Assembly: GCF_947499585.1 (NCBI RefSeq)
Contig: NZ_CANMOO010000002.1
Coordinates: forward strand, 186,001 to 250,000
Reading direction: 5' to 3'
DNA length: 64,000 nt
From: an uncultured Allomuricauda sp.
GTDB taxonomy: Bacteria > Bacteroidota > Bacteroidia > Flavobacteriales > Flavobacteriaceae
The notes below the pieces were generated by a model that had not been told where the DNA came from, ran no database searches, and was given only the letters and a program-made list of their open reading frames with translations. Shown piece by piece: positions 52,944-62,366 of the stretch (position 1 is the first letter of the stretch; every line of letters starts with the position of its first letter). Both the position numbers and the translations under genes were made by a program.

Positions 52944-53017
52944 ATTGAGTGTCGCATTTTTACAATTTCAACCTTCAAGATTAATCTAATTTCGTATCAT
53001 CAATTTAAACAGAAAAA

Positions 53018-53512
53018 ATGAATAGAATTGTACTAAGCGCTACGGTAATACTTGCCTTCAACCTTATGGCTTGTAACAATCAAAATAAATCAAATCCGGA
53101 AATACAAAAAGTAGATTCTAGTCAAGAGCAAAAAACTAATGATATGAAAAGTTTTATTTCCCTTTTTGAAATTCCGGCAACGGATATTTCACGAGCAGTC
53201 AATTTTTATCAAACAATTTTGGGTATTAACATTGAGAAAATGGAAATGCCAGGAATGGAAATGGGAATATTTCCATACGAAGGACAAATGGTTACAGGAG
53301 TTATCATGAAAGGAGAAGGATACGAACCTTCAGCAAATGGTGTGGCCATATATCTTAATGGTGGAGATAATCTTCAACATATTCTTGATAAGGTCGAAAA
53401 AAATGGAGGAAAAATCATTGTCCCAAAAACCGCTCACGCAGATGAAAGTGGATTTTTTGCTTTGTTTTTAGATACGGAAGGAAATAAACTTGGTCTAAAT
53501 TCCCCAAACTAA
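53018..53512 (+). CDS. VOC/glyoxalase-fold lipoprotein, cassette gene
   Basis: A 164-residue protein with a lipobox LMAC (Cys19), a Lys/Ser/Gln linker, and one VOC (glyoxalase/bleomycin resistance) domain (about 45-162) with paired beta-alpha-beta-beta-beta modules: FEIPATDISRAVNFYQTIL and GNKLGLNSPN at the ends, DESGFFALFLDTEGN near the C-terminus. Exported VOC proteins are uncommon; most are cytosolic. Second gene of module B. Substrate unknown. Confidence 0.8.
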   Translation: MNRIVLSATVILAFNLMACNNQNKSNPEIQKVDSSQEQKTNDMKSFISLFEIPATDISRAVNFYQTILGINIEKMEMPGMEMGIFPYEGQMVTGVIMKGEGYEPSANGVAIYLNGGDNLQHILDKVEKNGGKIIVPKTAHADESGFFALFLDTEGNKLGLNSPN

Positions 53513-53530
53513 ACGGAGGAAAAAGCGAAC

Positions 53531-53546
53531 GCACAACAATGTATAA
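53531..53546 (+). repeat. Cassette module B, right boundary (5' part only)
   Basis: GCACAACAATGTATAA shares GCnnAACAAT(G)TATA with the right elements of modules A and C and complements the GTTGTGC of its own left element. The remaining hairpin and the GATAAGTG end are missing: 20 bp later the sequence passes into a REP-like repeat and the nitrilase gene. Confidence 0.6.
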
Positions 53547-53566
53547 AAGCCTTCACCTTGAAAATC

Positions 53567-53588
53567 TTTCAGCAAGCTCAGGATGACA
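53567..53588. repeat. Short intergenic repeat (AAGCTCAGGATGACA type)
   Basis: TTTCAGCAAGCTCAGGATGACA resembles the common intergenic TTCG(A)CAAGCTCAGGATGACA repeat. It stands where the right half of the module B element would be expected. Confidence 0.4.
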
Positions 53589-53594
53589 AAAAAA

Positions 53595-54545
53595 TTAATC
53601 TTTAAAGTCTACCGTAGATTGTCTTTCTCTGTTTATATGTAATTTGGTTACATCTGGTCTTGAGTAGTGCCCAACAGGGTCGAAATTTTGTCTTTCTTCG
53701 TATACTCGATTAAAATCCAGTGTCTGGTAGATCAATCCTTCAGAACCTACAATTGGTTCAATAATCCATTCCCCATCGGGTCCCGCAATTGCAGAACCCC
53801 CATCAGCAAGAATATTTGGAGCTTTTTCCAAAATTTTGTCCAAATGTGGTGTGTCTTTTGGAAAATCTGACGCCTTCATTAATGAAGAAACCGAAATCAC
53901 AAAACTCCTAGATTCTCGAGCTACGAACCTAGTAATGTCTTTGGTATTATGAAGTCCTCCCGGCCAAACAGCCACATGTAGATTTTCTCCTTGACCGTAT
54001 AAGGCAGCACGCGGTAAAGGCATCCAATTCTCCCAACAGTTGAGGCCACCAACCGTGAATTGTTTTAATGGATGTACTTGTAGTCCATTACCATCTCCAG
54101 GGGCCCATGTAAGGCGTTCATCATAGGTAGGTTGTAATTTGCGATGTACAGATTTTATCTCCCCATTTTGATTTATATATACCAAAGAGCAATATAAGCT
54201 ATGACCACCACGATCTTTGGCCCGCTCCATCATTCCTAAATATATTGCCATCTTATTTTCATGGGCCAATTTGCAAATTGCATCCAATTCGCCAGCTTCA
54301 ATCTGAATGGAATTTCTAGTATAATGGGCGTGTAATTCTTTGTTGACCTTTAAGTCCCATGCTGCCCCTTCAGTATGAGCTAACCAAAAAGGGTATCCAG
54401 GCAAAAATGCCTCGCCAAAAACAATCAATTCGGCTTTCTCCTTGGCTGCCTCTTGTATTGTATTTTCAATTTTTTCTAAAGTTGCTTGTTTATTCAACCA
54501 AACTGGGGCAATTTGTGCCATTGCCACTTTTAATAGATTTTCCAT
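53595..54545 (-). CDS. Nitrilase-superfamily carbon-nitrogen hydrolase
   Basis: A 316-residue nitrilase-branch enzyme. The catalytic triad is visible as Glu45 (VFGEAFLPGYP), Lys136 (HRKLQPTYDERLTW) and Cys170 (NCWENWMP). The WENW/CWEN motif and the overall similarity suit true nitrilases converting nitriles to acids. Its ATG overlaps the TAA of the upstream UbiA gene by one base (both leftward), so it is translationally coupled to the mevalonate/prenyl gene cluster. Substrate unknown. Confidence 0.88.
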   Translation of the reverse strand: MENLLKVAMAQIAPVWLNKQATLEKIENTIQEAAKEKAELIVFGEAFLPGYPFWLAHTEGAAWDLKVNKELHAHYTRNSIQIEAGELDAICKLAHENKMAIYLGMMERAKDRGGHSLYCSLVYINQNGEIKSVHRKLQPTYDERLTWAPGDGNGLQVHPLKQFTVGGLNCWENWMPLPRAALYGQGENLHVAVWPGGLHNTKDITRFVARESRSFVISVSSLMKASDFPKDTPHLDKILEKAPNILADGGSAIAGPDGEWIIEPIVGSEGLIYQTLDFNRVYEERQNFDPVGHYSRPDVTKLHINRERQSTVDFKD

Positions 54546-55450
54546 TATAAAATCCGATTTAAAACCAAATCAACATCAATTAATAAAATACTAAAAACCC
54601 CTGCAACAATGATGAATTTTAAAATATTGTGCAACCAAACATAGTGCTTTTTACCCGTGGCTTTCCATAACAAAATGATAAAAAGTCCTAACAATGCAAT
54701 ACAGCCCAAAAAGTACACGTACATATAACCAACATCAAAAATATTGATCAATAAAAGTGAAGGAACCAGGGTTAAAACTATTAATAGACCAATAAGTACT
54801 TTTGAAACCTTGGCGCCATAGATTATTGGTATGGTTCTATAATTCTGGGCCATGTCTCCGGCCATATTTTCTAAATCTTTGATCATTTCTCGAGCCAAAA
54901 TCAATAAAAATAGAAAAAGAGCATGCACAAAAATTACCGTCTCAAAATTTCCGTAATACACGAAAACAACAAAAAATGGCGTGATGGCCAATGAGGCCGA
55001 TACCAGATTACCAATAAAAGGAACACGTTTTAGTTTGTGGGAATACAGCCAAATCCCAAAAATATAGGACGAAAAAAACATTACGGCCCTAAACGAAATA
55101 TAACTTGCCGCTAAAACCGCCAGAAAATTAAGGATGAAGTAGGTCGTTAATTTAAACCGTTGACTTACCAGTCTATCCAGCATGGTTTTCGTTGGTTTAT
55201 TGATCAAATCTTTTTCCGCATCGTAAAAATTATTAATAATATATCCGCTGGCAATTACCAAGGCGGAAGCCGTTACGATAAGAAAGAGATTGATATCCAA
55301 AACCATATCTCTTAGGGGTAAATTTGGAGATAAGATATAAATGGAAGCTAGATATTGAGCAAGTGTAATAACCAAAATGTTATACCCTCGAACAACAGAA
55401 AATAAACTCAATAGCTTAAACAGCAGGAGTTTATTTTTTCTATTAAGCAT
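54545..55450 (-). CDS. UbiA-family prenyltransferase (geranylgeranylglyceryl-phosphate-type)
   Basis: A 301-residue polytopic membrane protein with about eight helices. The prenyl-diphosphate Asp motif NNFYDAEKDLINKP (73-86) and the second motif REMIKDLENMAGD (about 184-196) are conserved. Bacteroidota homologues beside the mevalonate genes are annotated as geranylgeranylglycerol-phosphate geranylgeranyltransferase-like. Placement 9 bp after the mevalonate kinase gene links it to isoprenoid supply; acceptor not known. Confidence 0.82.
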   Translation of the reverse strand: MLNRKNKLLLFKLLSLFSVVRGYNILVITLAQYLASIYILSPNLPLRDMVLDINLFLIVTASALVIASGYIINNFYDAEKDLINKPTKTMLDRLVSQRFKLTTYFILNFLAVLAASYISFRAVMFFSSYIFGIWLYSHKLKRVPFIGNLVSASLAITPFFVVFVYYGNFETVIFVHALFLFLLILAREMIKDLENMAGDMAQNYRTIPIIYGAKVSKVLIGLLIVLTLVPSLLLINIFDVGYMYVYFLGCIALLGLFIILLWKATGKKHYVWLHNILKFIIVAGVFSILLIDVDLVLNRIL

Positions 55451-55459
55451 TTGATTGTT

Positions 55460-56398
55460 TTAGAAGTTGTAGACCACTTCCAAATTGTGTCCCTTAAGTG
55501 CTTTTTTGGCCCTATCAAAATCTTGTGTAAAGCCTAAAATATAACCACCACCACCTGAACCGCAAAGCTTTAAGTAGTAATCGTTGGTCTCTATACCTTG
55601 TTGCCAAAGCTGGTGGAACTTAGATGGAATCATGGGCTTGAAATTGTCAAAGACAACATGGGAAAGCTGCTTTAGATTCCCAAAAAGTGATTTCATGTTT
55701 CCGTTTAAAAAGTCCTCAACACAGGCATCTGTATGCTTGATGAATTGATTCTTAATCATACTACGAAATCCTTCTTGCTTCATTTTTTCCATGAAAATCT
55801 GTACCATAGGTGCAGTCTCTCCTGTAATCCCACTATCCAATAAAAAAACCGCTCCCTTACCTTCTTTATTTTGCGAAGGGATACTGGTAGATTCTATATT
55901 ATCCTTAGAGTTAATAAGAATTGGTAAACTTAAGTAGCTATTCAATGGATCAAGTCCAGAAGATTTTCCATGAAAGAAAGACTCCATCTTTCCAAAAATC
56001 TCTTTTAACTTCAGTAATTTCTCTCTAGTTAAATTCTCAAGAACTGTAATCTTATCTGTAGCATATTTGTCGTAAATGGCTGCTACCAAAGCACCGCTGC
56101 TACCTATACCGTAACCTTGGGGGATAGAACTGTCAAAGTACATGCCGCTTGCGACATCATTTTCCAATGCTTCCAAATCAAAAGAAACCAAACCTTGTTC
56201 TTCTCTTTCCAGTTTTGAAAGATAGTTAACGTAAGCCTTCAAACTTTCGTTTGACTTTTCAGCTAAATCAGATGGATTTTCATCTGTCTTTAAGGCGCCT
56301 TTAAAAAAATTATAGGGAATGGAAAGACCTTTGGAATCTTTGATAATTCCATACTCTCCAAAAAGTAGAATTTTAGAATAAAATAGAGGTCCTTTCAT
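55460..56398 (-). CDS. mvk: Mevalonate kinase-like GHMP kinase
   Basis: A 312-residue GHMP kinase. KILLFGEYGIIKD (9-21), the ATP loop PQGYGIGSSGALVA (93-106) and the SG(L)D motif in GKSSGLDPLNSY (144-155), plus the C-terminal CGSGGGGYILGF, fit mevalonate kinase, which phosphorylates mevalonate to 5-phosphomevalonate. The GYDIA kinase beside HMG-CoA reductase lacks the SGxD form. It lies 134 bp from mvaD and 9 bp before UbiA on the minus strand. Confidence 0.82.
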   Translation of the reverse strand: MKGPLFYSKILLFGEYGIIKDSKGLSIPYNFFKGALKTDENPSDLAEKSNESLKAYVNYLSKLEREEQGLVSFDLEALENDVASGMYFDSSIPQGYGIGSSGALVAAIYDKYATDKITVLENLTREKLLKLKEIFGKMESFFHGKSSGLDPLNSYLSLPILINSKDNIESTSIPSQNKEGKGAVFLLDSGITGETAPMVQIFMEKMKQEGFRSMIKNQFIKHTDACVEDFLNGNMKSLFGNLKQLSHVVFDNFKPMIPSKFHQLWQQGIETNDYYLKLCGSGGGGYILGFTQDFDRAKKALKGHNLEVVYNF

Positions 56399-56532
56399 TG
56401 ATTATTACAAAAATACAAATCTGTTTTGTTTAATGCAGAACATTTTAAAGATAAACAATATTCGTTCTTCACTACCTATTCCTTACTTTAAAACGTCAAT
56501 TGACTTTAATTAACGTTGTTTATCATTCTTAA

Positions 56533-57627
56533 TTACTCTTCATGAGCAATTAATTTCCTTGCTCCACTTCCAATTCGATCGCAAATATAATGCCCATTCT
56601 CGCAATGCGCAACCAATTCATCCTGAATAAATTGGATTGCTTTTTCCTTTACAGATTCTGGATATAACACATGTACGTTAGCACCTGCGTCCAATGTAAA
56701 GCAAATGGGTACTTTGCTTTTTTCCCTAAAAGCCCAAATCTTATTGATGATTTCTAAAGTATCTGGTTTCATCAAAATAAAGTAAGGCATACTGGTCATC
56801 ATCATAGCATGCAACGTTAAGGCCTCGCTTTCAACAATATTGATAAACTCTTCTAGATTGCCAGATTCAAAAACCTTTTTAAGCTTATCCAAATTCTCAT
56901 GCGCCTGCGCAAAACGCCTTTCAGCATAAGGGTGGTTGTGCATTAAATTGTGACCAAGGGAGCTGCTAACTTGTTTTTGCCCCTTGTGTACCAACAAAAT
57001 ACTATCATGAAAGTTTTTGAAAATGGCGTTCACTTCAAATGGATAATTGATTCCATACAGATTAGAACTTTCAGAAATTCCCCCGTACTCGCCCCATTGA
57101 ACTAAATCACCTTCTATACTTCTACAGGCACTTCCAGAACCTAAGCGAGCCAGAAAAGATGCTTTTTTCATGAAAAAAGCATCCGTAATATCTTTATTCA
57201 TACTTTTTTCAATATCAACTAAACATAGTGCCAAAGCAGCCATTCCACTAGCAGAAGAAGCAATACCACTGCTATGCGGAAAAGAGTTTGAGGTTTCAAT
57301 TTTAAAGTGATAGGCTTTTAAAAACGGCAGATAGGCTTCAATTCGTTCAAAAAAGGTTAGAATTTTGGGTTTAAAATCCTCTTTAGGCTTGCCTTCAAAA
57401 AACAAATCAAAAGACAATTGTGATATATTCTCCTTTTTAGTATAGGAAACAGATGTTGTTGTCGCACAAGCATCCAGCGTAAAACTGATTGAAGGGTTTG
57501 CCGGAATCTGATTTGCTTTTTTACCCCAATACTTGACCAAAGCAATATTACTAGGTGCTTTCCAAGTCACTTTTCCTTTTGCAGGCAAATTAGTGTATGG
57601 ATTGGGTAGAAAGTCTTTTTCTGTCAT
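56533..57627 (-). CDS. mvaD: Diphosphomevalonate decarboxylase
   Basis: ATP-dependent decarboxylation of diphosphomevalonate to isopentenyl diphosphate. The 364-residue protein has APSNIALVKYWGK (24-36), the ATP loop SSGIASSASGMAA (119-131), GSGSACRSI and the catalytic-Asp segment FTLDAGANVH. It is the first gene of the leftward mevalonate cluster, divergent from tspO. Together with mvk, the GYDIA kinase and mvaA this window holds a complete set up to isopentenyl diphosphate, if the GYDIA protein is the missing kinase. Confidence 0.92.
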   Translation of the reverse strand: MTEKDFLPNPYTNLPAKGKVTWKAPSNIALVKYWGKKANQIPANPSISFTLDACATTTSVSYTKKENISQLSFDLFFEGKPKEDFKPKILTFFERIEAYLPFLKAYHFKIETSNSFPHSSGIASSASGMAALALCLVDIEKSMNKDITDAFFMKKASFLARLGSGSACRSIEGDLVQWGEYGGISESSNLYGINYPFEVNAIFKNFHDSILLVHKGQKQVSSSLGHNLMHNHPYAERRFAQAHENLDKLKKVFESGNLEEFINIVESEALTLHAMMMTSMPYFILMKPDTLEIINKIWAFREKSKVPICFTLDAGANVHVLYPESVKEKAIQFIQDELVAHCENGHYICDRIGSGARKLIAHEE

Positions 57628-57720
57628 TAGAAAAATATTTGGGCAAATATAAAAGATGCAAGGCGCTTGAAAGGATATGGGTACAAATAAATTCTTATTT
57701 TAGGGGGAATTGCGCCAATC

Positions 57721-58194
57721 ATGAAAAAAAAGGTTGTTTACATCCTAATTGCCGTTACAGTTTGTCTTTTAATAGGTTTTCTATCCAGCTTTGCTACACA
57801 AAGCTCGGTAAATGATTGGTATCTTACTTTGAACAAACCAAATTTTAATCCACCCAATTGGGTTTTTGCACCGGTATGGACATCTTTATATATATTAATG
57901 GGTATCGCCGCAGGAATAGTTTGGTCTAAAGGTTTTCATCATATCTGGGTAAAAACCGCTCTTTATCACTTTGGTTTTCAACTTCTTTTTAATGCTCTTT
58001 GGAGTATTGTTTTCTTTGGATTTAAAAGTCCATCTTGGGCGCTTTTGGTGATTCTTCTTCTTTTAACTTTAATCATTTTAACCATAAAGTGGTTTAAAGT
58101 TGTAAGTAAAACAGCTGCCTTTTTGCTTATTCCTTATTTGCTTTGGGTTCTCTTTGCCTCTCTGCTTAATTATAAAATCTGGGAATTGAACTAA
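57721..58194 (+). CDS. TspO/MBR family membrane protein
   Basis: A 157-residue five-helix protein of the translocator/peripheral benzodiazepine receptor family. The signature WYLTLNKPNFNPPNWVFAPV (about 33-52) followed by WTSLYILMGIAAGIVW is intact. Members bind tetrapyrroles and affect stress signalling. It is 26 bp from the convergent DUF1697 gene. Confidence 0.9.
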   Translation: MKKKVVYILIAVTVCLLIGFLSSFATQSSVNDWYLTLNKPNFNPPNWVFAPVWTSLYILMGIAAGIVWSKGFHHIWVKTALYHFGFQLLFNALWSIVFFGFKSPSWALLVILLLLTLIILTIKWFKVVSKTAAFLLIPYLLWVLFASLLNYKIWELN

Positions 58195-58219
58195 TTTTTC
58201 AGATTCAAGAAACTCAATA

Positions 58220-58759
58220 TTAAGAGTCTTTTGTCATTTCAATCAACCTTTGCATCGTCTTTAAATTGCGTGTTGTAGCCTGTACTTTTAGCTTTCTTTC
58301 TACAAGATTATTGTTGAGTTTAGCATTTCCATATCCGTTTTTGCAACATAAATAAACACATGCATTTGTTATACTAAAATCCTCATTAACAAAATTCACT
58401 TCATTGAATTCATCAACCAAACTCTGTACTGGAGGGTTTTTAAGTAACACAAAGTATAGTCTGTTTTCTTCCACTTCATCCGCAAACGGATTCGCTGTTA
58501 AAATCATTTCCAGTTGACTACTGATTTTCACCAATACAGGCACTTCAAAAGCAAAATCGTTTAAAATTGCATTATGAATTTTATCTTGAAGCATATCAGT
58601 TTCAATAATCTCGCTATCAAAAACAATATTCCCACTTTGAATATAGGTTTTTACATTTTGTAGTCCACTGTTTTCCAGAGTCTGCTTTAAATCGGCCATT
58701 TTAATTTTCTTTTGGCCGCTTACATTGATTCCTCTCAAGAGCGCTATGTATCTTTTCAT
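58220..58759 (-). CDS. DUF1697 domain protein
   Basis: A 179-residue cytosolic protein of the DUF1697 family (YIALLRGINVSGQKKIKMADL at the start, VKTYIQSGNIVFDS in the middle, TTRNLKTMQRLIEM at the end). The fold is ferredoxin-like and the function unknown. It is monocistronic, with tspO convergent and glpK divergent (71 bp). Confidence 0.85.
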   Translation of the reverse strand: MKRYIALLRGINVSGQKKIKMADLKQTLENSGLQNVKTYIQSGNIVFDSEIIETDMLQDKIHNAILNDFAFEVPVLVKISSQLEMILTANPFADEVEENRLYFVLLKNPPVQSLVDEFNEVNFVNEDFSITNACVYLCCKNGYGNAKLNNNLVERKLKVQATTRNLKTMQRLIEMTKDS

Positions 58760-58830
58760 AATTTATAATCTTGACGAATAAAACTACTCCGATTTATTTT
58801 AGTAAATTCAAACGCATTAAATTAATCTAA

Positions 58831-60327
58831 ATGAATCAATATATCCTTGCCTTAGATCAAGGCACAACCAGTTCTAGAGCCGTAGTTTTTGATAAAAAGG
58901 GAACCATAATCTCTGTAGCACAAAAAGAGTTCACCCAGATTTTTCCAAAACCAGGATGGGTAGAGCATGACGCTAATGAAATTTGGGCAACCCAAGCCGG
59001 AATGGCGGCTGAGGCCGTAAGCATAAAAGGTATAAAAGGCGAGCAATTGGCTGCCATAGGAATTACAAATCAGCGTGAGACTGTTGTTGTTTGGGACAGA
59101 AATACCGGTGAACCTATTTACAATGCCATTGTTTGGCAAGATAAGCGAACCTCTGAATACTGTGATGAACTAAAAAGCCAAGGGAAATCTGAAATGATTC
59201 GTGAAAAAACTGGCTTGGTCATTGATTCCTACTTCTCTGGCACAAAGGTAAAATGGATTCTGGATAATGTAGAAGGAGCTAGAGAAAAAGCAGAAGCAGG
59301 TGATTTAGTGCTGGGAACTATTGATACATGGCTTATTTGGAAGATGACAGAAGGAAAGCTTCATATTACCGATGTTACAAACGCTTGTCGTTCTTTAATA
59401 TTCAACATCAACACAATGGAGTGGGATGATGAACTTTTAGAGCTTTTAACCATTCCAAAAAGTATGCTGCCGGAAGTAAAACAATCCAGTGAAGTTTATG
59501 GCCATACAAGTCCAAACTTCTTTGCTGCCAAAATTCCTATAGCGGGTATTGCAGGAGATCAGCAAGCTGCATTATTTGGTCAAATGTGTACCAAGCAAGG
59601 TATGGTAAAAAACACCTATGGCACAGGTTGCTTTATGCTTATGAACATCGGTGATAAACCAATTGTTTCCAAAAACAATTTGCTCACTACTGTAGCGTGG
59701 AAAATAAACGGGAAGACCACCTATGCACTCGAAGGAAGTATTTTTATTGCTGGGGCCGTTGTGCAATGGCTACGTGATAGTTTAAAAATTATAAAAACTT
59801 CTTCTGAAGTAGAACAGCTGGCCAGTTCAGTTGGTAGTTCAGAAGGCGTTTATTTTGTTCCTGCATTTGCAGGATTAGGCGCTCCACATTGGAACCAATA
59901 TGCTCAAGGGACCATTTTTGGATTGACAAGAGGAAGCACTGACGCCCATATTGCGAGAGCAGCCTTGGAATCCATTGCATACCAGACCATGGACATTTTA
60001 AAAGCCATGGAAGCAGATTCTGGAATTTCCATTAAAGAATTAAGAGTTGATGGAGGAGCGACCGTCAACAATATGCTTATGCAATTTCAGTCTGATGTCT
60101 TGAACACCGTAACGGTACGTCCTAAAATTGTGGAAACAACCGTTATGGGTGCTGCATATTTAGCTGGATTGGCAGTTGGTTATTGGGAAAGTCCAGAGGA
60201 AATTCAAGATATATGGCAAACAGATGTACACTTTAATCCATCCACTGAAAGGGAACCCATTGAAAAAGGCATTCAGGGGTGGTACAGAGCCATTAAAGCA
60301 TTGGAATTTTGGACAGGAGAATCTTAA
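58831..60327 (+). CDS. glpK: Glycerol kinase
   Basis: Phosphorylates glycerol to glycerol 3-phosphate with ATP. The 498-residue FGGY-family protein has the phosphate loop [13 protein letters not shown] (9-21), [11 protein letters not shown], the [16 protein letters not shown] segment and TYGTGCFML. It is followed 37 bp later by the glycerol channel gene, the normal uptake pair; glycerol-3-phosphate dehydrogenase is not in the window. Confidence 0.95.
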   Translation: MNQYILALDQGTTSSRAVVFDKKGTIISVAQKEFTQIFPKPGWVEHDANEIWATQAGMAAEAVSIKGIKGEQLAAIGITNQRETVVVWDRNTGEPIYNAIVWQDKRTSEYCDELKSQGKSEMIREKTGLVIDSYFSGTKVKWILDNVEGAREKAEAGDLVLGTIDTWLIWKMTEGKLHITDVTNACRSLIFNINTMEWDDELLELLTIPKSMLPEVKQSSEVYGHTSPNFFAAKIPIAGIAGDQQAALFGQMCTKQGMVKNTYGTGCFMLMNIGDKPIVSKNNLLTTVAWKINGKTTYALEGSIFIAGAVVQWLRDSLKIIKTSSEVEQLASSVGSSEGVYFVPAFAGLGAPHWNQYAQGTIFGLTRGSTDAHIARAALESIAYQTMDILKAMEADSGISIKELRVDGGATVNNMLMQFQSDVLNTVTVRPKIVETTVMGAAYLAGLAVGYWESPEEIQDIWQTDVHFNPSTEREPIEKGIQGWYRAIKALEFWTGES

Positions 60328-60364
60328 AATAGTTGAAACTAATAACCTTTAACCAAAACCTATC

Positions 60365-61093
60365 ATGACTCCTTTTATTGCTGAGATTATTGGCACATTC
60401 CTTTTGATTCTATTGGGTTGTGGTGTAAACGCAAACGTTTCGCTACAAAAAACCTATGGAAGTGGCTCTGGTTGGATTGTGATTACAACGGGGTGGGCTT
60501 TTGCAGTATATACCGGTGTTGTAGTCGCTGGACCCCATAGCGGAGCTCATCTAAACCCTGCAGTCACTATTGGTTTGGCGTTGGCAGGAGAATTTTCAAT
60601 TTATGATGTTCCCAACTATATTATAGCTCAATTTATTGGCGCTATGCTTGGAGCCTTCTTTGTTTGGTTAATGAACAAAGACCATTTTGATGCCACAGAG
60701 GATGGAAATAGCAAAAGAGGTGTTTTTTGCAACGCTCCTGCAATACCAAATACTTTTCTAAATCTTTTGACAGAAATTTTAGGAACTTTTGTGCTGGTGT
60801 TTTCAGTACTGTACTTTACTGATGCTGTTGCAACTAAGGACAATAGTATTATTGGTTTAGGTTCTTTGGGCGCTTTACCTGTTGCTCTTATTGTTTGGGG
60901 GATTGGTTTGTCTTTAGGGGGCACCACTGGCTATGCTATTAATCCCGCTCGCGATTTGGGACCTCGAATAGTACATGCTTTAGTTCCTATTAAAAATAAG
61001 GGGTCAAATGGTTGGAGGTATTCTTGGATTCCGGTTGTAGGTCCAATACTAGGTGCTGCATTGGCTGCAGGAATTGCCATGTTTTTGCACTAA
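60365..61093 (+). CDS. glpF: Glycerol facilitator aquaglyceroporin
   Basis: A 242-residue MIP channel with six helices and both NPA motifs, HLNPAVT (62-68, NPA at 64-66) and INPARDLGPR (192-201, NPA at 193-195). The Asp after NPAR and the Gly-rich environment are features of glycerol-conducting rather than water-only channels. It ends two bases before the convergent BaiN-like gene, and is paired with glpK upstream. Confidence 0.94.
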   Translation: MTPFIAEIIGTFLLILLGCGVNANVSLQKTYGSGSGWIVITTGWAFAVYTGVVVAGPHSGAHLNPAVTIGLALAGEFSIYDVPNYIIAQFIGAMLGAFFVWLMNKDHFDATEDGNSKRGVFCNAPAIPNTFLNLLTEILGTFVLVFSVLYFTDAVATKDNSIIGLGSLGALPVALIVWGIGLSLGGTTGYAINPARDLGPRIVHALVPIKNKGSNGWRYSWIPVVGPILGAALAAGIAMFLH

Positions 61094-61094
61094 A

Positions 61095-62366
61095 TTATCC
61101 AGAAGCAATAGCTTTAGCTGCTATGTAAGCCCCAGTCCAGGCATTTTGAAAATTAAAGCCTCCGGTTATGGCATCCACATTGATGATTTCTCCAGCAAAA
61201 TATAGGTTTGGATGTATTTTGCTTTCAAAGGTTTTAAAGTTGATTTCCTTTAAATCTACTCCGCCCGCTGTAACAAATTCTTCTTTAAAAGTACTTTTCC
61301 CCTCAACTCTAAAAGAGCATGCAGTTAGTTGTTTTGCTAGGTTTTGAAGTTTTTCTTTGGTAAGCTCTGCCCATTTCAAATCCCCTTCAATTCCAGAAGC
61401 TTTTACCAAATTCACCCATAGTCTTCGAGGAATATCGGTAGCGTTGGTGCGTAAAACTGTTTTTTTTGCTTCAACCTCCTTTATTTCTCTCAACAAAAGT
61501 TCCATAGAACCTGTTGTGTATTCAGGTGTCCAATTAATATTCACTCTAAAGACATAATGATAATCATGCAAAATATTGGCTCCCCATGCGGAGAGCTTCA
61601 AAATGGCAGGGCCGCTCAATCCCCAATGCGTTATTAAGACAGGGCCCTCAGCTTGAAGGACAGGTTCTTCTTTTGGAACACTTTTTAGCTTAACGCCAAT
61701 TTTGGATGAAAAGATTTTTTTTGGCGGAACTTCTACAGTTGCGAAGGTGCTTACTCCTTGAATTCCAGAGATTCGTTCATCATTGATATTAAAAGTAAAC
61801 AAAGACGGAACTGGAGAAATCACTTTATGTCCAAATGCTTCCAACTGTTTCCAAATTTTTGGATTGCTCCCTGTAGCCAATAACAGCTTTTTACATTGGT
61901 AATGTTTGTTCATTGTTGTTATCTGCCATCCTTCTCCATTTTCGTTTTTGCCAAATTGTTTTACAGAACTATTTTTAAGAACCTTAACCCCTAGCTGTTC
62001 TGCTTCACCAACAAGACAATCAATAATGGATTGTGAAGAATTGCTTTGTGGAAAAACCCTTCCGTCTGCTTCTATTTTTAATGGAACTCCCCTTTCTTCA
62101 AAAAAAGACATTACATCCCCGGGAGCATAGGTATGGAAAGGTCCCAAAAGTTCTTTTTGCCCTCTAGGGTAATTGGTGACCAAATCATGCGCAGAAAATT
62201 CTCCGTGGGTTACATTACAACGACCTCCCCCAGAAACTTTTACCTTAGAAAGTACAGTTTTACCCCTTTCAAAAATGGCTACTTTTAGATGTGGAGCCTG
62301 TTCAGCAACTTGAATCGCAGCATAAAACCCGGCAGCACCACCTCCAACAATAACAATATCAAACAT
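61095..62366 (-). CDS. BaiN/HI0933-family FAD-dependent oxidoreductase
   Basis: A 423-residue flavoprotein. IVGGGAAGFYAAIQ (6-19) is the FAD motif, followed by KVSGGGRCNVTHG (about 43-55) and, near the C-terminus, VTAGGVDLKEINFKTFESK and GEIINVDAITGGFNFQNAW, which are the family signatures. Substrate unknown for the family outside BaiN, which acts on bile acids. It overlaps the GDPD gene stop by one base, so both may be co-translated. Confidence 0.87.
   Translation of the reverse strand: MFDIVIVGGGAAGFYAAIQVAEQAPHLKVAIFERGKTVLSKVKVSGGGRCNVTHGEFSAHDLVTNYPRGQKELLGPFHTYAPGDVMSFFEERGVPLKIEADGRVFPQSNSSQSIIDCLVGEAEQLGVKVLKNSSVKQFGKNENGEGWQITTMNKHYQCKKLLLATGSNPKIWKQLEAFGHKVISPVPSLFTFNINDERISGIQGVSTFATVEVPPKKIFSSKIGVKLKSVPKEEPVLQAEGPVLITHWGLSGPAILKLSAWGANILHDYHYVFRVNINWTPEYTTGSMELLLREIKEVEAKKTVLRTNATDIPRRLWVNLVKASGIEGDLKWAELTKEKLQNLAKQLTACSFRVEGKSTFKEEFVTAGGVDLKEINFKTFESKIHPNLYFAGEIINVDAITGGFNFQNAWTGAYIAAKAIASG

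Noticed and set aside
54359..54550. Open frames on the opposite strand of the nitrilase and other genes
   Set aside because: They are shadows of well-supported genes, lack promoters and have no recognisable domains.
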